DNA of 64,000 nt from Patulibacter americanus DSM 16676 (lineage in GTDB: Bacteria > Actinomycetota > Thermoleophilia > Solirubrobacterales > Solirubrobacteraceae): assembly GCF_000420025.1 (NCBI RefSeq), contig NZ_ATUD01000001.1:124001-188000 (forward strand), written 5' to 3'. The notes beneath the pieces were generated by a model. The model was not told the DNA's origin. It saw only the letters and a program-made list of their open reading frames with translations, and searched no databases. A program made the translations under genes and the position numbers. Position 1 is the stretch's first letter. Every line of letters begins with the position of its first letter. Below, piece after piece: positions 17,138 through 25,840 of the stretch.

Positions 17138-17713
17138 ATGCCCGTGCTCTCCGACGTCACGATTCGCCAGTTGGTGACGGACGATCGCCTCCGGATCACC
17201 CCGTGGGACGACACCATGGTCCAGCCCGCGTCGGTCGATCTGCGGCTCGGCCGGTCGTTCCGGGTCTTCCATAACCATCGCGTAACGTCGATCGACCTCG
17301 CGGACCCGCCGGAGAACCTCACGGAGCAGGTCGTCTGCGAGGGCGACGAGCCGTTCGTCATCCACCCGGGCGAGTTCGCGCTCGGCCGCACGGAGGAGTG
17401 GGTCGAGCTCCCGGACGACATCGTCGCCCGCATCGAGGGCAAGAGCTCGCTCGGCCGCCTCGGCCTGATCGTGCACGCCACGGCCGGCTTCTGCGACCCG
17501 GGCTGGAAGGGCACGCTGACCCTCGAGCTGGCCAACCTGACGCGCGTGCCGATTCTGCTGCGCCCGGGCCTGCCGATCGCACAGCTCTCCTTCATGACGC
17601 TGGACCGCGCGGCGGCACGGCCCTACGGCCACCCCGACCTGGGTAGCCACTACCACGGCCAGGTCGAGGCCACGGAGTCGCGGTACGAGGGCGGGCCCGC
17701 CCGCACCCGCTGA
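17138..17713 (+). CDS. dcd: dCTP deaminase
   Basis: 191 residues, the normal Dcd length. The core reads EGKSSLGRLGLIVHATAGFCDPGWKG, holding the family's nucleotide-binding Ser-Ser-Arg and the catalytic region, followed by LTLELANLTRVPILLRPGLPIAQLSF. The enzyme deaminates dCTP to dUTP; some actinobacterial members (mycobacteria) also hydrolyse dUTP to dUMP. I cannot tell the mono- from the bifunctional form here. The reading frame opens far upstream, but the ATG at 17138 with its -10 box is the natural start. Trimeric cytosolic enzyme of dTTP synthesis. Confidence 0.95.
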   Translation: MPVLSDVTIRQLVTDDRLRITPWDDTMVQPASVDLRLGRSFRVFHNHRVTSIDLADPPENLTEQVVCEGDEPFVIHPGEFALGRTEEWVELPDDIVARIEGKSSLGRLGLIVHATAGFCDPGWKGTLTLELANLTRVPILLRPGLPIAQLSFMTLDRAAARPYGHPDLGSHYHGQVEATESRYEGGPARTR

Positions 17714-17735
17714 GCCGGCGTTCGCCCCGCGCGCG

Positions 17736-18236
17736 TCAGGCGCCGCGAGGCGAGCCGTTCACGGTGGAGGCGAGGCGATGGACGCCCGCGTCCATCTCGG
17801 CCGCGACGATGCGGGTCGGGAGGCCCAGCTCGTCGGCGATCGACCGCGTCGGCAGCCCGCCGTAGATCGCCAGCACCACGACGGCGCACTGGCGATCCGA
17901 CAGGTCGGGAAGCACCCCGGCGCCCGCGGGCGCGCTTCGGCGGCGGGCGATCGACCGACGCGTCACGGCGCCGAGGAACGCCGTTCCGACCTGACCCGCC
18001 CGCGGCCCCTCCGGGCGGGCCCTGCCCGCGAGGGACAACCCGGCGTCCTCGACCGCCCGGGTGGCCGCCGTGCCCGTTCCGAGCACGGCCCGCGCGATCC
18101 GTTGCGCCCGGCGGCAGTACCGGTCCGTGAGCTCGCTCAACGCGTCGGGCGTGTTGGCCCGCAGCAGCTCCTCGTCGCTCAGCGCGTCGAGCGGCGGGGT
18201 CGTCGAGGAGGGGGAGGGTGGTACCGAAAGGGACAT
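17736..18236 (-). CDS. Degenerate sigma-70 (ECF)-like protein
   Basis: 166 residues. The N-terminal half, LSDEELLRANTPDALSELTDRYCRRAQRIARAVLG, resembles sigma region 2. The core-binding block expected next (usually D-x-E-D-v-x-Q-e) is replaced by ATRAVEDAGLSLAGRAR. The C-terminal half, LPDLSDRQCAVVVLAIYGGLPTRSIADELGLP, matches the region 4 helix-turn-helix. At this length and divergence it may not direct RNA polymerase; it could be a DNA-binding regulator derived from an ECF factor. No anti-sigma gene is adjacent. ATG start at 18236. Confidence 0.65.
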   Translation of the reverse strand: MSLSVPPSPSSTTPPLDALSDEELLRANTPDALSELTDRYCRRAQRIARAVLGTGTAATRAVEDAGLSLAGRARPEGPRAGQVGTAFLGAVTRRSIARRRSAPAGAGVLPDLSDRQCAVVVLAIYGGLPTRSIADELGLPTRIVAAEMDAGVHRLASTVNGSPRGA

Positions 18237-18333
18237 GCGGACCTCTGGTTGCTCGTACTACGCATCACCAGAAGTCACGTCGCGATGCTCGTCGTGCGAA
18301 ACGAACCGCGCGGGGGCGCCCTCGTGTTGAACG

Positions 18334-18741
18334 CTACTCCTCCGACACCGGGCTGTCGAGGCCCGGGGGGTCGTCGACGAGGTCCGTGGGCCCGAGGACG
18401 AAGACCTCGCACATCATGTCGGGGCTCTGTTGGTTGCCGCTCATGAAGCCGACGACCGGTCGGCCGGTGGCGTCCTCGACGACCTGCTCGAAGCGGTGGC
18501 GCATCATGTCCTGGAACGCCACCCGTTGCTCGATCACCGCGGAGCCGCGGCCGCCGGCGAGCAGCGTCTCCTCCACACGACTGAACCCCCCGCGCAGGAC
18601 GCACACCACGAGGTCGTCGGAGTAGTAGCTCTTCACGCGCGTCGGTCCGCGCCCGTAGAACTCCTTCAGCAGGGCGACGAGACCGTCGGAGATCGCGGTC
18701 AGGACGTCGCCGTGCGCCTGCTGGGTGGACGTGGTGTTCAT
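18334..18741 (-). CDS. DUF2294 family protein
   Basis: 135 residues matching DUF2294 (Na-translocating decarboxylase-like name in some databases, function unproven). Typical landmarks are KEFYGRGPTRVKSYYSDDLVVCVLRGGFSRVEETLL, then GRGSAVIEQRVAFQDMMRHRFEQVVEDATGR, and a closing MCEVFVLGP. No transmembrane segment or signal peptide. It lies between a sigma-like gene and an acyl-CoA ligase, all on the minus strand but separated by 90-100 nt gaps, so an operon is not obvious. Confidence 0.85.
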   Translation of the reverse strand: MNTTSTQQAHGDVLTAISDGLVALLKEFYGRGPTRVKSYYSDDLVVCVLRGGFSRVEETLLAGGRGSAVIEQRVAFQDMMRHRFEQVVEDATGRPVVGFMSGNQQSPDMMCEVFVLGPTDLVDDPPGLDSPVSEE

Positions 18742-18839
18742 CGGCGGACCTCGCTCGCGGACCTCGGGGGGCGGTGCACGCCGCCCGGAGCGACGCGCGG
18801 GCCGGAGCTGGGGCCGGCTTCCCCCGCCCTATACCCCGT

Positions 18840-20492
18840 CTACCCCTGGTCCTTCAGCTCCCGCTTGAGGACCTTGCCGGTGGGGTTGCGGGGCAGCTCG
18901 TCCAGGAAGTGGACGTCGCGCGGCACCTTGTAGCGCGCGAGGTTCTCCTTCGCGTACGTGCGCACGGCCTCCTCGTCGAGCGCCGCGCCCTCCTCCAGGA
19001 CCACGAACGCGCGGAGGCGCTGGCCGAACTCGTCGTCCTCCACGCCGATCACCGCGGCCTCGGCGATGTGCGCGTGCCCGGCCAGCAGCTCCTCGAGCTC
19101 GCCCGGGAAGACGTTCTCGCCGCCCGAGACGATCATGTCGTCGTCGCGGCCGTCGATCGTGAGCAGGCCGTGCTCGTCGAAGTGCCCGACGTCGCCCGAC
19201 GACATCAGGCCGTCGATGAGCGCCTTCGTGCCGCCGCCGGTGTAGCCCTCGAACGGCATGGCCGTGCCGACGAAGACCCGGCCCGTCTGGCCCGGGGGCA
19301 CGTCCTTGCCGTGCTCGTCGAGGATCCGCACCCGGGAGCCGGGCACGACGGGGCCGACGGTGTCCGGCGCGCGGCGCAGGTCGTGCGGGCCGGCGATCGT
19401 GGCGATCGCGACCTCCGTCGAGCCGTAGAGGTTGTAGAGGACGTCGCCGAGCGTGTCGAGCGTGCGGGTGGCGAGCGCCCCGCCGAGCTGCGAGCCGGCG
19501 ACGAAGACGATCCGCAGCGACGAGAGGTCGTGCTTGCGACCCGTCTTGTCGTGCGCGTCGAGCAGCCGGCGCAGCATCACGGGGACGACGACGAGCCCCG
19601 TCGCGCGGTGCTCCTCGATGTCGCGCAGCGTGCCCTCGGGGTCGAACCGGTGGCGCAGGACGAGCGTGGTGCCCAGGCCGACGGCGATCAGGCCCTGAAG
19701 CAGGCCGACGGCGTGGAACATGGGCGTCGGCAGCACCGTGACCTCGCCGCCGCGGAACGGCACGCGGGAGAGCGGGCCGCCGAACGGGGCCAGCGACTTG
19801 GGCTGCTGGCGCGCGGCGCCCTTCGGCGTCCCCGTCGTGCCGCTCGTGAGGATGATCAGCGTCGCGTGGCGGCTCGGTGCCGCGGGCGTCGTGCGGGCGC
19901 CCGTCGTGGCCAGCCCCCGGAGGGTGTCCTCCCCCGCGTCGTCCGGATCGGTCGTCCACGCACGGAACCGGCCCGCCGGCGCGTCGACGTCCTGCACCAC
20001 GGACGCGAACTCCTCGTCGTACACGAGGACCTGGACACCCTCGCGCTCGGCGACGGCCTTCAGCTGCGGGCCCGAGAAGGACGTGTTCATGAAGATCGCC
20101 TTCGCGCCGAGCTTCACGCACGCGAAGAGGGTCTCGAGGAACCCGACGTGGTTGCGGACCATGATCCCGATGCCGTCACCCGCGGAGACGCCGGCGGCGG
20201 CCCAGGCGTTGGCGATGGCGTTCGTCCGCGCCTCGAAGTCGCCGAAGGTCGTGGCACCGCGTTCGTCGATGACGATGTTGCGCTCGGGGGTGCGCGAGAC
20301 CGAGAGGGCGAGGATGGCGCCGAGCGGTCCGAGCCGGCGGTACGCGGAGAGTCCGGCCTTCGCCGTGGCCGGGCTGTTGATGCGCAGGATGCCCGCGCGG
20401 GTGCACGCGGCGAAGAACGCCGCCTCCTCGGCCACGCGGCGGCCGATGACGGTCGGCAGGGTGATGGCGGAGGCCAGGGGACGCGGCGACAT
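18840..20492 (-). CDS. Acyl-CoA synthetase, AMP-binding family (FadD-like)
   Basis: 550 residues of the ANL superfamily. ATP/AMP motif LTSGTTGTPKGAARQQ, YGSTEVA motif, hinge region GGENVFPGELEELLAGH and the C-terminal catalytic lysine region PRNPTGKVLKREL are all present. It activates a fatty or related carboxylic acid as acyl-AMP and transfers it to CoA; overall layout resembles mycobacterial FadD2/FadD12. The ATG at 20492 is preceded by TACGCT at 6 nt. Divergent from citrate synthase, with a 25-bp inverted repeat between them, so beta-oxidation and acetyl-CoA entry into the TCA cycle may be co-regulated. Confidence 0.92.
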   Translation of the reverse strand: MSPRPLASAITLPTVIGRRVAEEAAFFAACTRAGILRINSPATAKAGLSAYRRLGPLGAILALSVSRTPERNIVIDERGATTFGDFEARTNAIANAWAAAGVSAGDGIGIMVRNHVGFLETLFACVKLGAKAIFMNTSFSGPQLKAVAEREGVQVLVYDEEFASVVQDVDAPAGRFRAWTTDPDDAGEDTLRGLATTGARTTPAAPSRHATLIILTSGTTGTPKGAARQQPKSLAPFGGPLSRVPFRGGEVTVLPTPMFHAVGLLQGLIAVGLGTTLVLRHRFDPEGTLRDIEEHRATGLVVVPVMLRRLLDAHDKTGRKHDLSSLRIVFVAGSQLGGALATRTLDTLGDVLYNLYGSTEVAIATIAGPHDLRRAPDTVGPVVPGSRVRILDEHGKDVPPGQTGRVFVGTAMPFEGYTGGGTKALIDGLMSSGDVGHFDEHGLLTIDGRDDDMIVSGGENVFPGELEELLAGHAHIAEAAVIGVEDDEFGQRLRAFVVLEEGAALDEEAVRTYAKENLARYKVPRDVHFLDELPRNPTGKVLKRELKDQG

Positions 20493-20498
20493 CGCGCC

Positions 20499-20504
20499 AG
20501 CGTA
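20499..20504 (-). promoter_or_regulatory. -10 element TACGCT, leaderless type
   Basis: On the minus strand TACGCT (20504-20499) ends 6 nt before the acyl-CoA ligase ATG at 20492. Confidence 0.5.
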
Positions 20505-20529
20505 ACCGGACGGGTGGGGGGTCGTCGCG

Positions 20530-20554
20530 CGAACGTGACGCGTCGTCACGTTCG
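20530..20554. promoter_or_regulatory. Inverted-repeat operator candidate between acyl-CoA ligase and gltA
   Basis: Two perfect 11-bp arms, CGAACGTGACG (20530-20540) and CGTCACGTTCG (20544-20554), with a 3-nt centre. It lies just upstream of the ligase -35 position and about 65 bp upstream of the gltA -10. Size and symmetry fit a dimeric TetR- or GntR-type regulator; none is encoded adjacent. Confidence 0.6.
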
Positions 20555-20618
20555 GATCGGGAAAAGCGCCGTGAGCAGGCTTGTATACCGGCGCGACGAC
20601 GGTTGGCGCCGTGGGGCA

Positions 20619-20624
20619 TAGACT
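20619..20624 (+). promoter_or_regulatory. -10 element TAGACT of gltA
   Basis: TAGACT lies 36 nt upstream of the gltA ATG, leaving a short leader that carries a good ribosome-binding site (GAGGAG about 5 nt before the ATG). No clear -35 hexamer at 16-18 nt. Confidence 0.45.
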
Positions 20625-20660
20625 GGATCCTGCAAGCGGATTGAGAGATCGAGGAGTCCC

Positions 20661-21992
<1,332 letters not shown>

Positions 21993-22078
21993 GGCACCGC
22001 CTCCGCAGGACCGGCGCGGCGACCTACGTCGCGCCGCACCGCGCCGCCCGGGACCGCCGGGCGGCGCTGCTGCACCCC

Positions 22079-22621
22079 GTGCGGATCGCGCCGCGCGTCG
22101 CCGGGGCCGCGCTCCTCGCGCTCGTCGCCTGCCCCGCGGGCGTCGTCGCGTGGATCCTGGCCCTCCTCACCGGCCGGCTGCCCTCGCCCCTCGCCCGCCT
22201 GCTGACGGCGACGCACCGCCACTACGCCCGACTGAACGGCACGGTCTACCTGCTCACGGACGAGCAGCCCCCGCCGCTGCGCCGCCGGCGGGGTAGGCAC
22301 GCCGTCGACCTGCACGTGCCCGTCGGGGCCACGCCGCGCGGCCGTCGTGACGCGCTCCGGCGCCTGCGGGCCGTCCCGGGGATGGTCGTCCTCGACGTGG
22401 CCCTCGGCGCCCTGGTGCTCCCCTCCGCGCTGCTGGGCTGGCTGCTCGTGCTCGCGACGGGCCGGCTGCCCGCCCGGCTGCACCGCACGATCGCCCTGGG
22501 CACCTCGTACCACGCCCGCAGCGGTGCCTACCTCTCGCTGCTGACGACGGTGCGCCCACGGCTGCGTGAGCGCCACCCGCGCACCGGGCGGCGCGTGCCG
22601 CCGGGATCCGGCGGCGTCTGA
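22079..22621 (+). CDS. DUF4389-like membrane protein with two repeats
   Basis: About 180 residues from a GTG at 22079; the true start is uncertain because the frame is open back into gltA and a CTG overlaps the gltA stop at 21989. Two copies of one unit are visible: a hydrophobic hairpin, then LLTGRLPSPLARLLTATHRHYARLNGTVYLLTDEQPP in the first and LATGRLPARLHRTIALGTSYHARSGAYLSLLTTVRPRL in the second. The TGR-P and aromatic-Y-LLT pattern is that of DUF4389 membrane domains. Function unknown. Immediately downstream of gltA and possibly cotranscribed. Confidence 0.55.
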   Translation: MRIAPRVAGAALLALVACPAGVVAWILALLTGRLPSPLARLLTATHRHYARLNGTVYLLTDEQPPPLRRRRGRHAVDLHVPVGATPRGRRDALRRLRAVPGMVVLDVALGALVLPSALLGWLLVLATGRLPARLHRTIALGTSYHARSGAYLSLLTTVRPRLRERHPRTGRRVPPGSGGV

Positions 22622-22697
22622 CGGGGACGCCGTCGGTGCACGGCCGTGATCGTTTCTGATCGGTATCGGGGTTGTGTGACCCATCCCGACCGTTCGT

Positions 22698-23351
22698 GTG
22701 ACCGCGGTTGCCCAGCGGGACGCGCCCGGGGAGGACGATCGGTATGTGCTCGTACCCCTCCACGACGGAACGACCGTGATCGTCCGTTCGATCGCTCCCG
22801 AGGACGCCCCGCTGCTGCGGCGCTTCCACGCGACGCTGTCGGAGGACACGGTCCGCAACCGCTTCCTGAGCGCCAAGCCGCAGCTCAGCCGCAGCGACAC
22901 CCGCTACCTCTGCAACGTCGACGGCCAGGACCACGTCGCGGTCGTCGCCTTGGACCCCCAGCGCCCCGAGGTCATCCTCGGCGTGGCCCGCTGGGTGCGC
23001 TACCCCGACCAGCCGGCGCGCGCCGAGGCCGCCTTCGTCGTCGCCGACCGCGCGCAGGGCACCGGCCTGGGCAGCGCCCTGGCGATCACACTCGCCGACC
23101 TCGCCGTCGAGCGCGGCGTCGAGGAGCTGACGGGCTCGATGCTCTCCGGCAACCTGCAGTCCGAGGGCCTCTTCCGCCGCATGGGCGGCGACATCACCGT
23201 GCGCCGCCAGGGCATCACGAACGACGTCACCACGACGCTGCCGCCCCACACGGGTCGCGTGGAGCGCCTCGTCCACCGGCGCCGCATGCGTCCCGGCCGC
23301 CGCACCACCGTCGTGCGCGCGCGGCCCCGCAGCGCCGCCCACGCGGCGTAG
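22698..23351 (+). CDS. GNAT-family N-acetyltransferase
   Basis: 217 residues. The GNAT fold is recognisable from IRSIAPEDAPLLRRFHATLSEDTVRNRFLS, the beta strand EAAFVVADRAQGTGLGSALAITLADLAVERG (acetyl-CoA pyrophosphate loop, written Q-G-T-G-L-G) and MLSGNLQSEGLFRRMGG. The LSEDTVRNRF segment is shared with the acetyltransferase domain of mycobacterial protein acetyltransferases (Pat/KATmt), but no cAMP-binding domain is attached. The substrate is not predictable. GTG start at 22698. The last 50 residues are Arg-rich. Confidence 0.8.
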   Translation: MTAVAQRDAPGEDDRYVLVPLHDGTTVIVRSIAPEDAPLLRRFHATLSEDTVRNRFLSAKPQLSRSDTRYLCNVDGQDHVAVVALDPQRPEVILGVARWVRYPDQPARAEAAFVVADRAQGTGLGSALAITLADLAVERGVEELTGSMLSGNLQSEGLFRRMGGDITVRRQGITNDVTTTLPPHTGRVERLVHRRRMRPGRRTTVVRARPRSAAHAA

Positions 23352-23461
23352 GCCGCGGCACCCCCCCTCACGGGCGGGCCGCCCCGCGGGCCATCGGGCG
23401 GTCGTAGCGCGCCATGGACCGCGGCGAACCCGCGCCGACGGCCGCGGTCGGCGTGCCGGTC

Positions 23462-24172
23462 CTACGCCGGGATGAGCAGGCGCAGGTCCGTCCCGCGCGC
23501 CCGCAGCCAGGCCGACGGCTCGCGGTAGTCGGGCACGTGCTCCTGCAGCAGCGCCCAGAAGGTGGGGCCGTGGTGCGGGTGGACGAGGTGGCAGGCCTCG
23601 TGCCAGACGACGTAGTCCAGGCACGCCTCGGGCGCGAGGACCAGCCGCCACGAGAGGCTGATCGTGCCCGTGCTGGAGCAGGAGCCCCAGCGGGTCCGGG
23701 TGTCCGTGATCCGCAGCCGGGAGTAGCGGGCGCCGATCGCCGCGACGGCCGCTTCGAGCCGCGGCGCGGCCTCGGCGCGGGCGCGGGCCCGGTACCAGGC
23801 GGTCAGCGCCGCGCCCCGCTGGGCGGCGTCCTCGGGGACGAGCAGCGCGTCGCCGTCGCGGCGGACGCGGGAGCGGCCGGGTTCGGGCCGCAGCTCCAGC
23901 ACGCGGCCGAGGTACGGCAGCCCGAGGGCGGCGGAGTCGGCCGCGCGTCGGCGTCGGTCCTCGAGCGCCGCGACACGCGGGGCGATCCAGCCGTCGAGCT
24001 CGCGCAGCGCGCGCTCGGCCTCGGCGACGGTGCCGCGGGCCGGGATCGTGACGATCAGCCCGCGGTCCGGGTCGACGCGGACCGTGATCCGCCGCGCGCG
24101 GCGCGAGCGGCGGAGCGTGTACGGCCGCGGGGCGGAGGGCCGGCCCTGGGGGCCGGCCGCCTGCTGGCTCAG
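23462..24172 (-). CDS. YgjP-like (DUF45/WLM) zinc metallopeptidase
   Basis: About 236 residues. N-terminal beta-rich part (YTLRRSRRARRITVRVDPDRG...VTIPARG), a helical middle, then RWGSCSSTGTISLSWRLVLAP and the zinc motif WHEACHLVHPHHGPTFW (HExxH plus a downstream acidic/His ligand). This is the M48-related YgjP family, often annotated as metal-dependent hydrolase. No ATG, GTG or TTG exists at the expected N-terminus in this frame. The best candidate is a CTG at 24172 overlapping the stop of the upstream gene (CTGA), which would make translation dependent on coupling. Start uncertain. Confidence 0.8.
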   Translation of the reverse strand: MSQQAAGPQGRPSAPRPYTLRRSRRARRITVRVDPDRGLIVTIPARGTVAEAERALRELDGWIAPRVAALEDRRRRAADSAALGLPYLGRVLELRPEPGRSRVRRDGDALLVPEDAAQRGAALTAWYRARARAEAAPRLEAAVAAIGARYSRLRITDTRTRWGSCSSTGTISLSWRLVLAPEACLDYVVWHEACHLVHPHHGPTFWALLQEHVPDYREPSAWLRARGTDLRLLIPA

Positions 24173-24594
24173 GCGTCGCCCTTCGCGGAGCCGCCCGTGG
24201 CCGGGGTGTCGCCGGGCGTGCCGCCCGTGGGGGCGCCCGGGTCGGGGACGGCGCCGCCGGACGCCTGCTCCTGCGTCGGGACGGGCGGCTGGACCGGGTG
24301 GGCCTCCGTGGCCGGCGCGTTGCCCGCGGCCGGGCCCGTGCCGGAGGGACGGTCCGCGTCGGTGCGCGCCGGCGCGCCGTGGCCGGCGTCGGCGGCGCGG
24401 CCGGCGTTCGTCTCGGCGACGCGGTCGACGGCGCCCTTCAGCTTCTCGGCGCTGCCCGTGAGGCGCTCGCCGTACTTGCCCTTCGTGGCCTTGTCGGCCG
24501 CCTGGACGCTCTTGTCGATGGCCTGGTCGATCTTGTCGCCGTGCTGGCCGGCCAGGTTCTTGGCCTTGCCGACGAGCTTGTTGAAGTCCACCAT
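24169..24594 (-). CDS. MT0933-like antitoxin-family protein with Pro/Gly-rich tail
   Basis: 141 residues. Residues 1-60 (MVDFNKLVGKAKNLAGQHGD, then KIDQAIDKSVQAADKATKGK and YGERL) match the MT0933/Rv0909-type antitoxin domain, a small amphipathic helical protein. The remaining 80 residues are Ala/Pro/Gly/Thr-rich and probably disordered. In M. tuberculosis the partner toxin is the adjacent Rv0910-type protein; here the coupled downstream gene is a YgjP metallopeptidase instead. The family is widespread and many members may not be antitoxins, so the name is a domain label only. Confidence 0.7.
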   Translation of the reverse strand: MVDFNKLVGKAKNLAGQHGDKIDQAIDKSVQAADKATKGKYGERLTGSAEKLKGAVDRVAETNAGRAADAGHGAPARTDADRPSGTGPAAGNAPATEAHPVQPPVPTQEQASGGAVPDPGAPTGGTPGDTPATGGSAKGDA

Positions 24595-24790
24595 GTCGCG
24601 CTCCGGGGGTTCGGGTTCGATTCCAGGGTCCCGCCCGCCAGACCCTAGCGGCCGGCGGTAAGGATCCCCTGTGCTCGGGGACCCCTACCCACCGAGGGTG
24701 GGGGCACCACATCGGGCCGCGGATCCGCCTGTGCGACCGGCCGGACGGGGCCGCGACGACACGGGGCAGCGGCCGCGACGACCGCGGGGC

Positions 24791-24812
24791 CCGCCGGGGG
24801 ACGCCCCGGCGG
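24791..24812 (-). terminator. Hairpin terminator after metF
   Basis: 9-bp perfect stem CCGCCGGGG / CCCCGGCGG (24791-24799 with 24804-24812) and a 4-nt loop, 12 nt beyond the metF stop. No T tract. Confidence 0.6.
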
Positions 24813-24824
24813 ACGCGGGCGCGC

Positions 24825-25754
24825 TCAGGCCTGGGCGGCGACGCCCTGGGGGCCCGCGGGGGCCTCCGGGGTGCGCTCCCACGGGCGGTGCAGGCGCAGC
24901 GTGGAGAGGATCGCGCGCGTCGCCGGGCTGCGGTTCATCGTGATGAAGTGGATGCCGGGCGCGCCCTGGGCCAGCAGCTCGGCCGCCTGCAGGGTGGCGT
25001 ACGAGATGCCGAGGCTCTTGATCGCGTCGGGGTCGTCCTCGCGCGCGTCGAGCTCGCGGCGGTAGCCCTCCGGGATCCGCGCGCCGATCTTCTTCAGGAA
25101 CCCGCGGGACTGCCCGATCGACGTGATCGGCATCAGGCCCGGGATGACGGGGACGTCGATGCCCTCGTCACGCAGCCGGTTGACGAACGAGAAGTAGTCC
25201 GCGTTGTCGTAGAAGATCTGGGTGATCAGGAACTTCGCGCCGGCCTCGACCTTCGCCTTCGCGGTCTGGACGTCGTCGTCGTCGTGGCGGGCGTCGGGGT
25301 GCGGCTCGGGGTAGGCCGCGCCGCCGACGGCGAAGGGGAACTCCTCCGCGATCAGCGCCGTGAGCTCGGGCGAGCTGCCGAAGCCGCCGGGGGTGGGCGA
25401 GAACTTCTCCTCGCCCCCGGGCGGGTCGCCGCGCAGGGCGAGCACGTTGTCGATGCCCGCGTCGCGCATCTGGGAGAGGACGGTGCGGATCTCGTCCTTC
25501 GTGGCGCCGACGCACGTGAGGTGCGCCATGGCCTCGAGCCCGTGCTCCACGCGCAGGTTGCGCACGACGTTGATCGTGCGGTCGCGGGAGGAGCCGCCGG
25601 CGCCGTAGGTCACGGAGACGAAGGACGGCTGCATCTCGCGCAGCGTCTCCAGCGCCTCGTGCAGCAGGACCTCGGACTCGTCCGTCTTCGGCGGGAAGAA
25701 CTCGAACGAGAACGTCGGCTCGTCCGACGTCTCGATGATCTCGTCGATGCGCAT
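24825..25754 (-). CDS. metF: 5,10-Methylenetetrahydrofolate reductase
   Basis: 309 residues. FAD-dependent enzyme making 5-methyl-THF for methionine synthesis. Landmarks: FSFEFFPPKTDES (catalytic Glu in the first strand), SFVSVTYGAGGSSRDRT, AHLTCVGATKDEI, NVLALRGDPPGG, and KFLITQIFYDNADYFSFV near the flavin. C-terminus PGIHFITMNRS is typical. The long upstream extension of this frame lacks homology, so ATG at 25754 is the start. I see no SAM or cobalamin riboswitch in the short space before it. Confidence 0.95.
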   Translation of the reverse strand: MRIDEIIETSDEPTFSFEFFPPKTDESEVLLHEALETLREMQPSFVSVTYGAGGSSRDRTINVVRNLRVEHGLEAMAHLTCVGATKDEIRTVLSQMRDAGIDNVLALRGDPPGGEEKFSPTPGGFGSSPELTALIAEEFPFAVGGAAYPEPHPDARHDDDDVQTAKAKVEAGAKFLITQIFYDNADYFSFVNRLRDEGIDVPVIPGLMPITSIGQSRGFLKKIGARIPEGYRRELDAREDDPDAIKSLGISYATLQAAELLAQGAPGIHFITMNRSPATRAILSTLRLHRPWERTPEAPAGPQGVAAQA

Positions 25755-25762
25755 CGCCGTGG

Positions 25763-25768
25763 ATGGTA
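25763..25768 (-). promoter_or_regulatory. -10 element TACCAT, leaderless type
   Basis: TACCAT on the minus strand (25768-25763) ends 8 nt before the metF ATG at 25754. Confidence 0.5.
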
Positions 25769-25840
25769 TGCGGCCGACGGATCGACGGCGAGCCGGCCCA
25801 CCCGTCGCGCGAAGACCGCTACGCCCTCCGGCGGACCGCT

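Noticed and set aside
24608..24640. A T-arm-like sequence (GGTTCGATTCC) suggesting a tRNA
   Set aside because: No matching acceptor, D or anticodon arms and the T stem does not pair; it lies in the leader of the MT0933-like gene.
25755..25840. SAM or cobalamin riboswitch before metF
   Set aside because: Only 86 nt between genes, with a TACCAT box 8 nt before the ATG; no room for or sign of a riboswitch.
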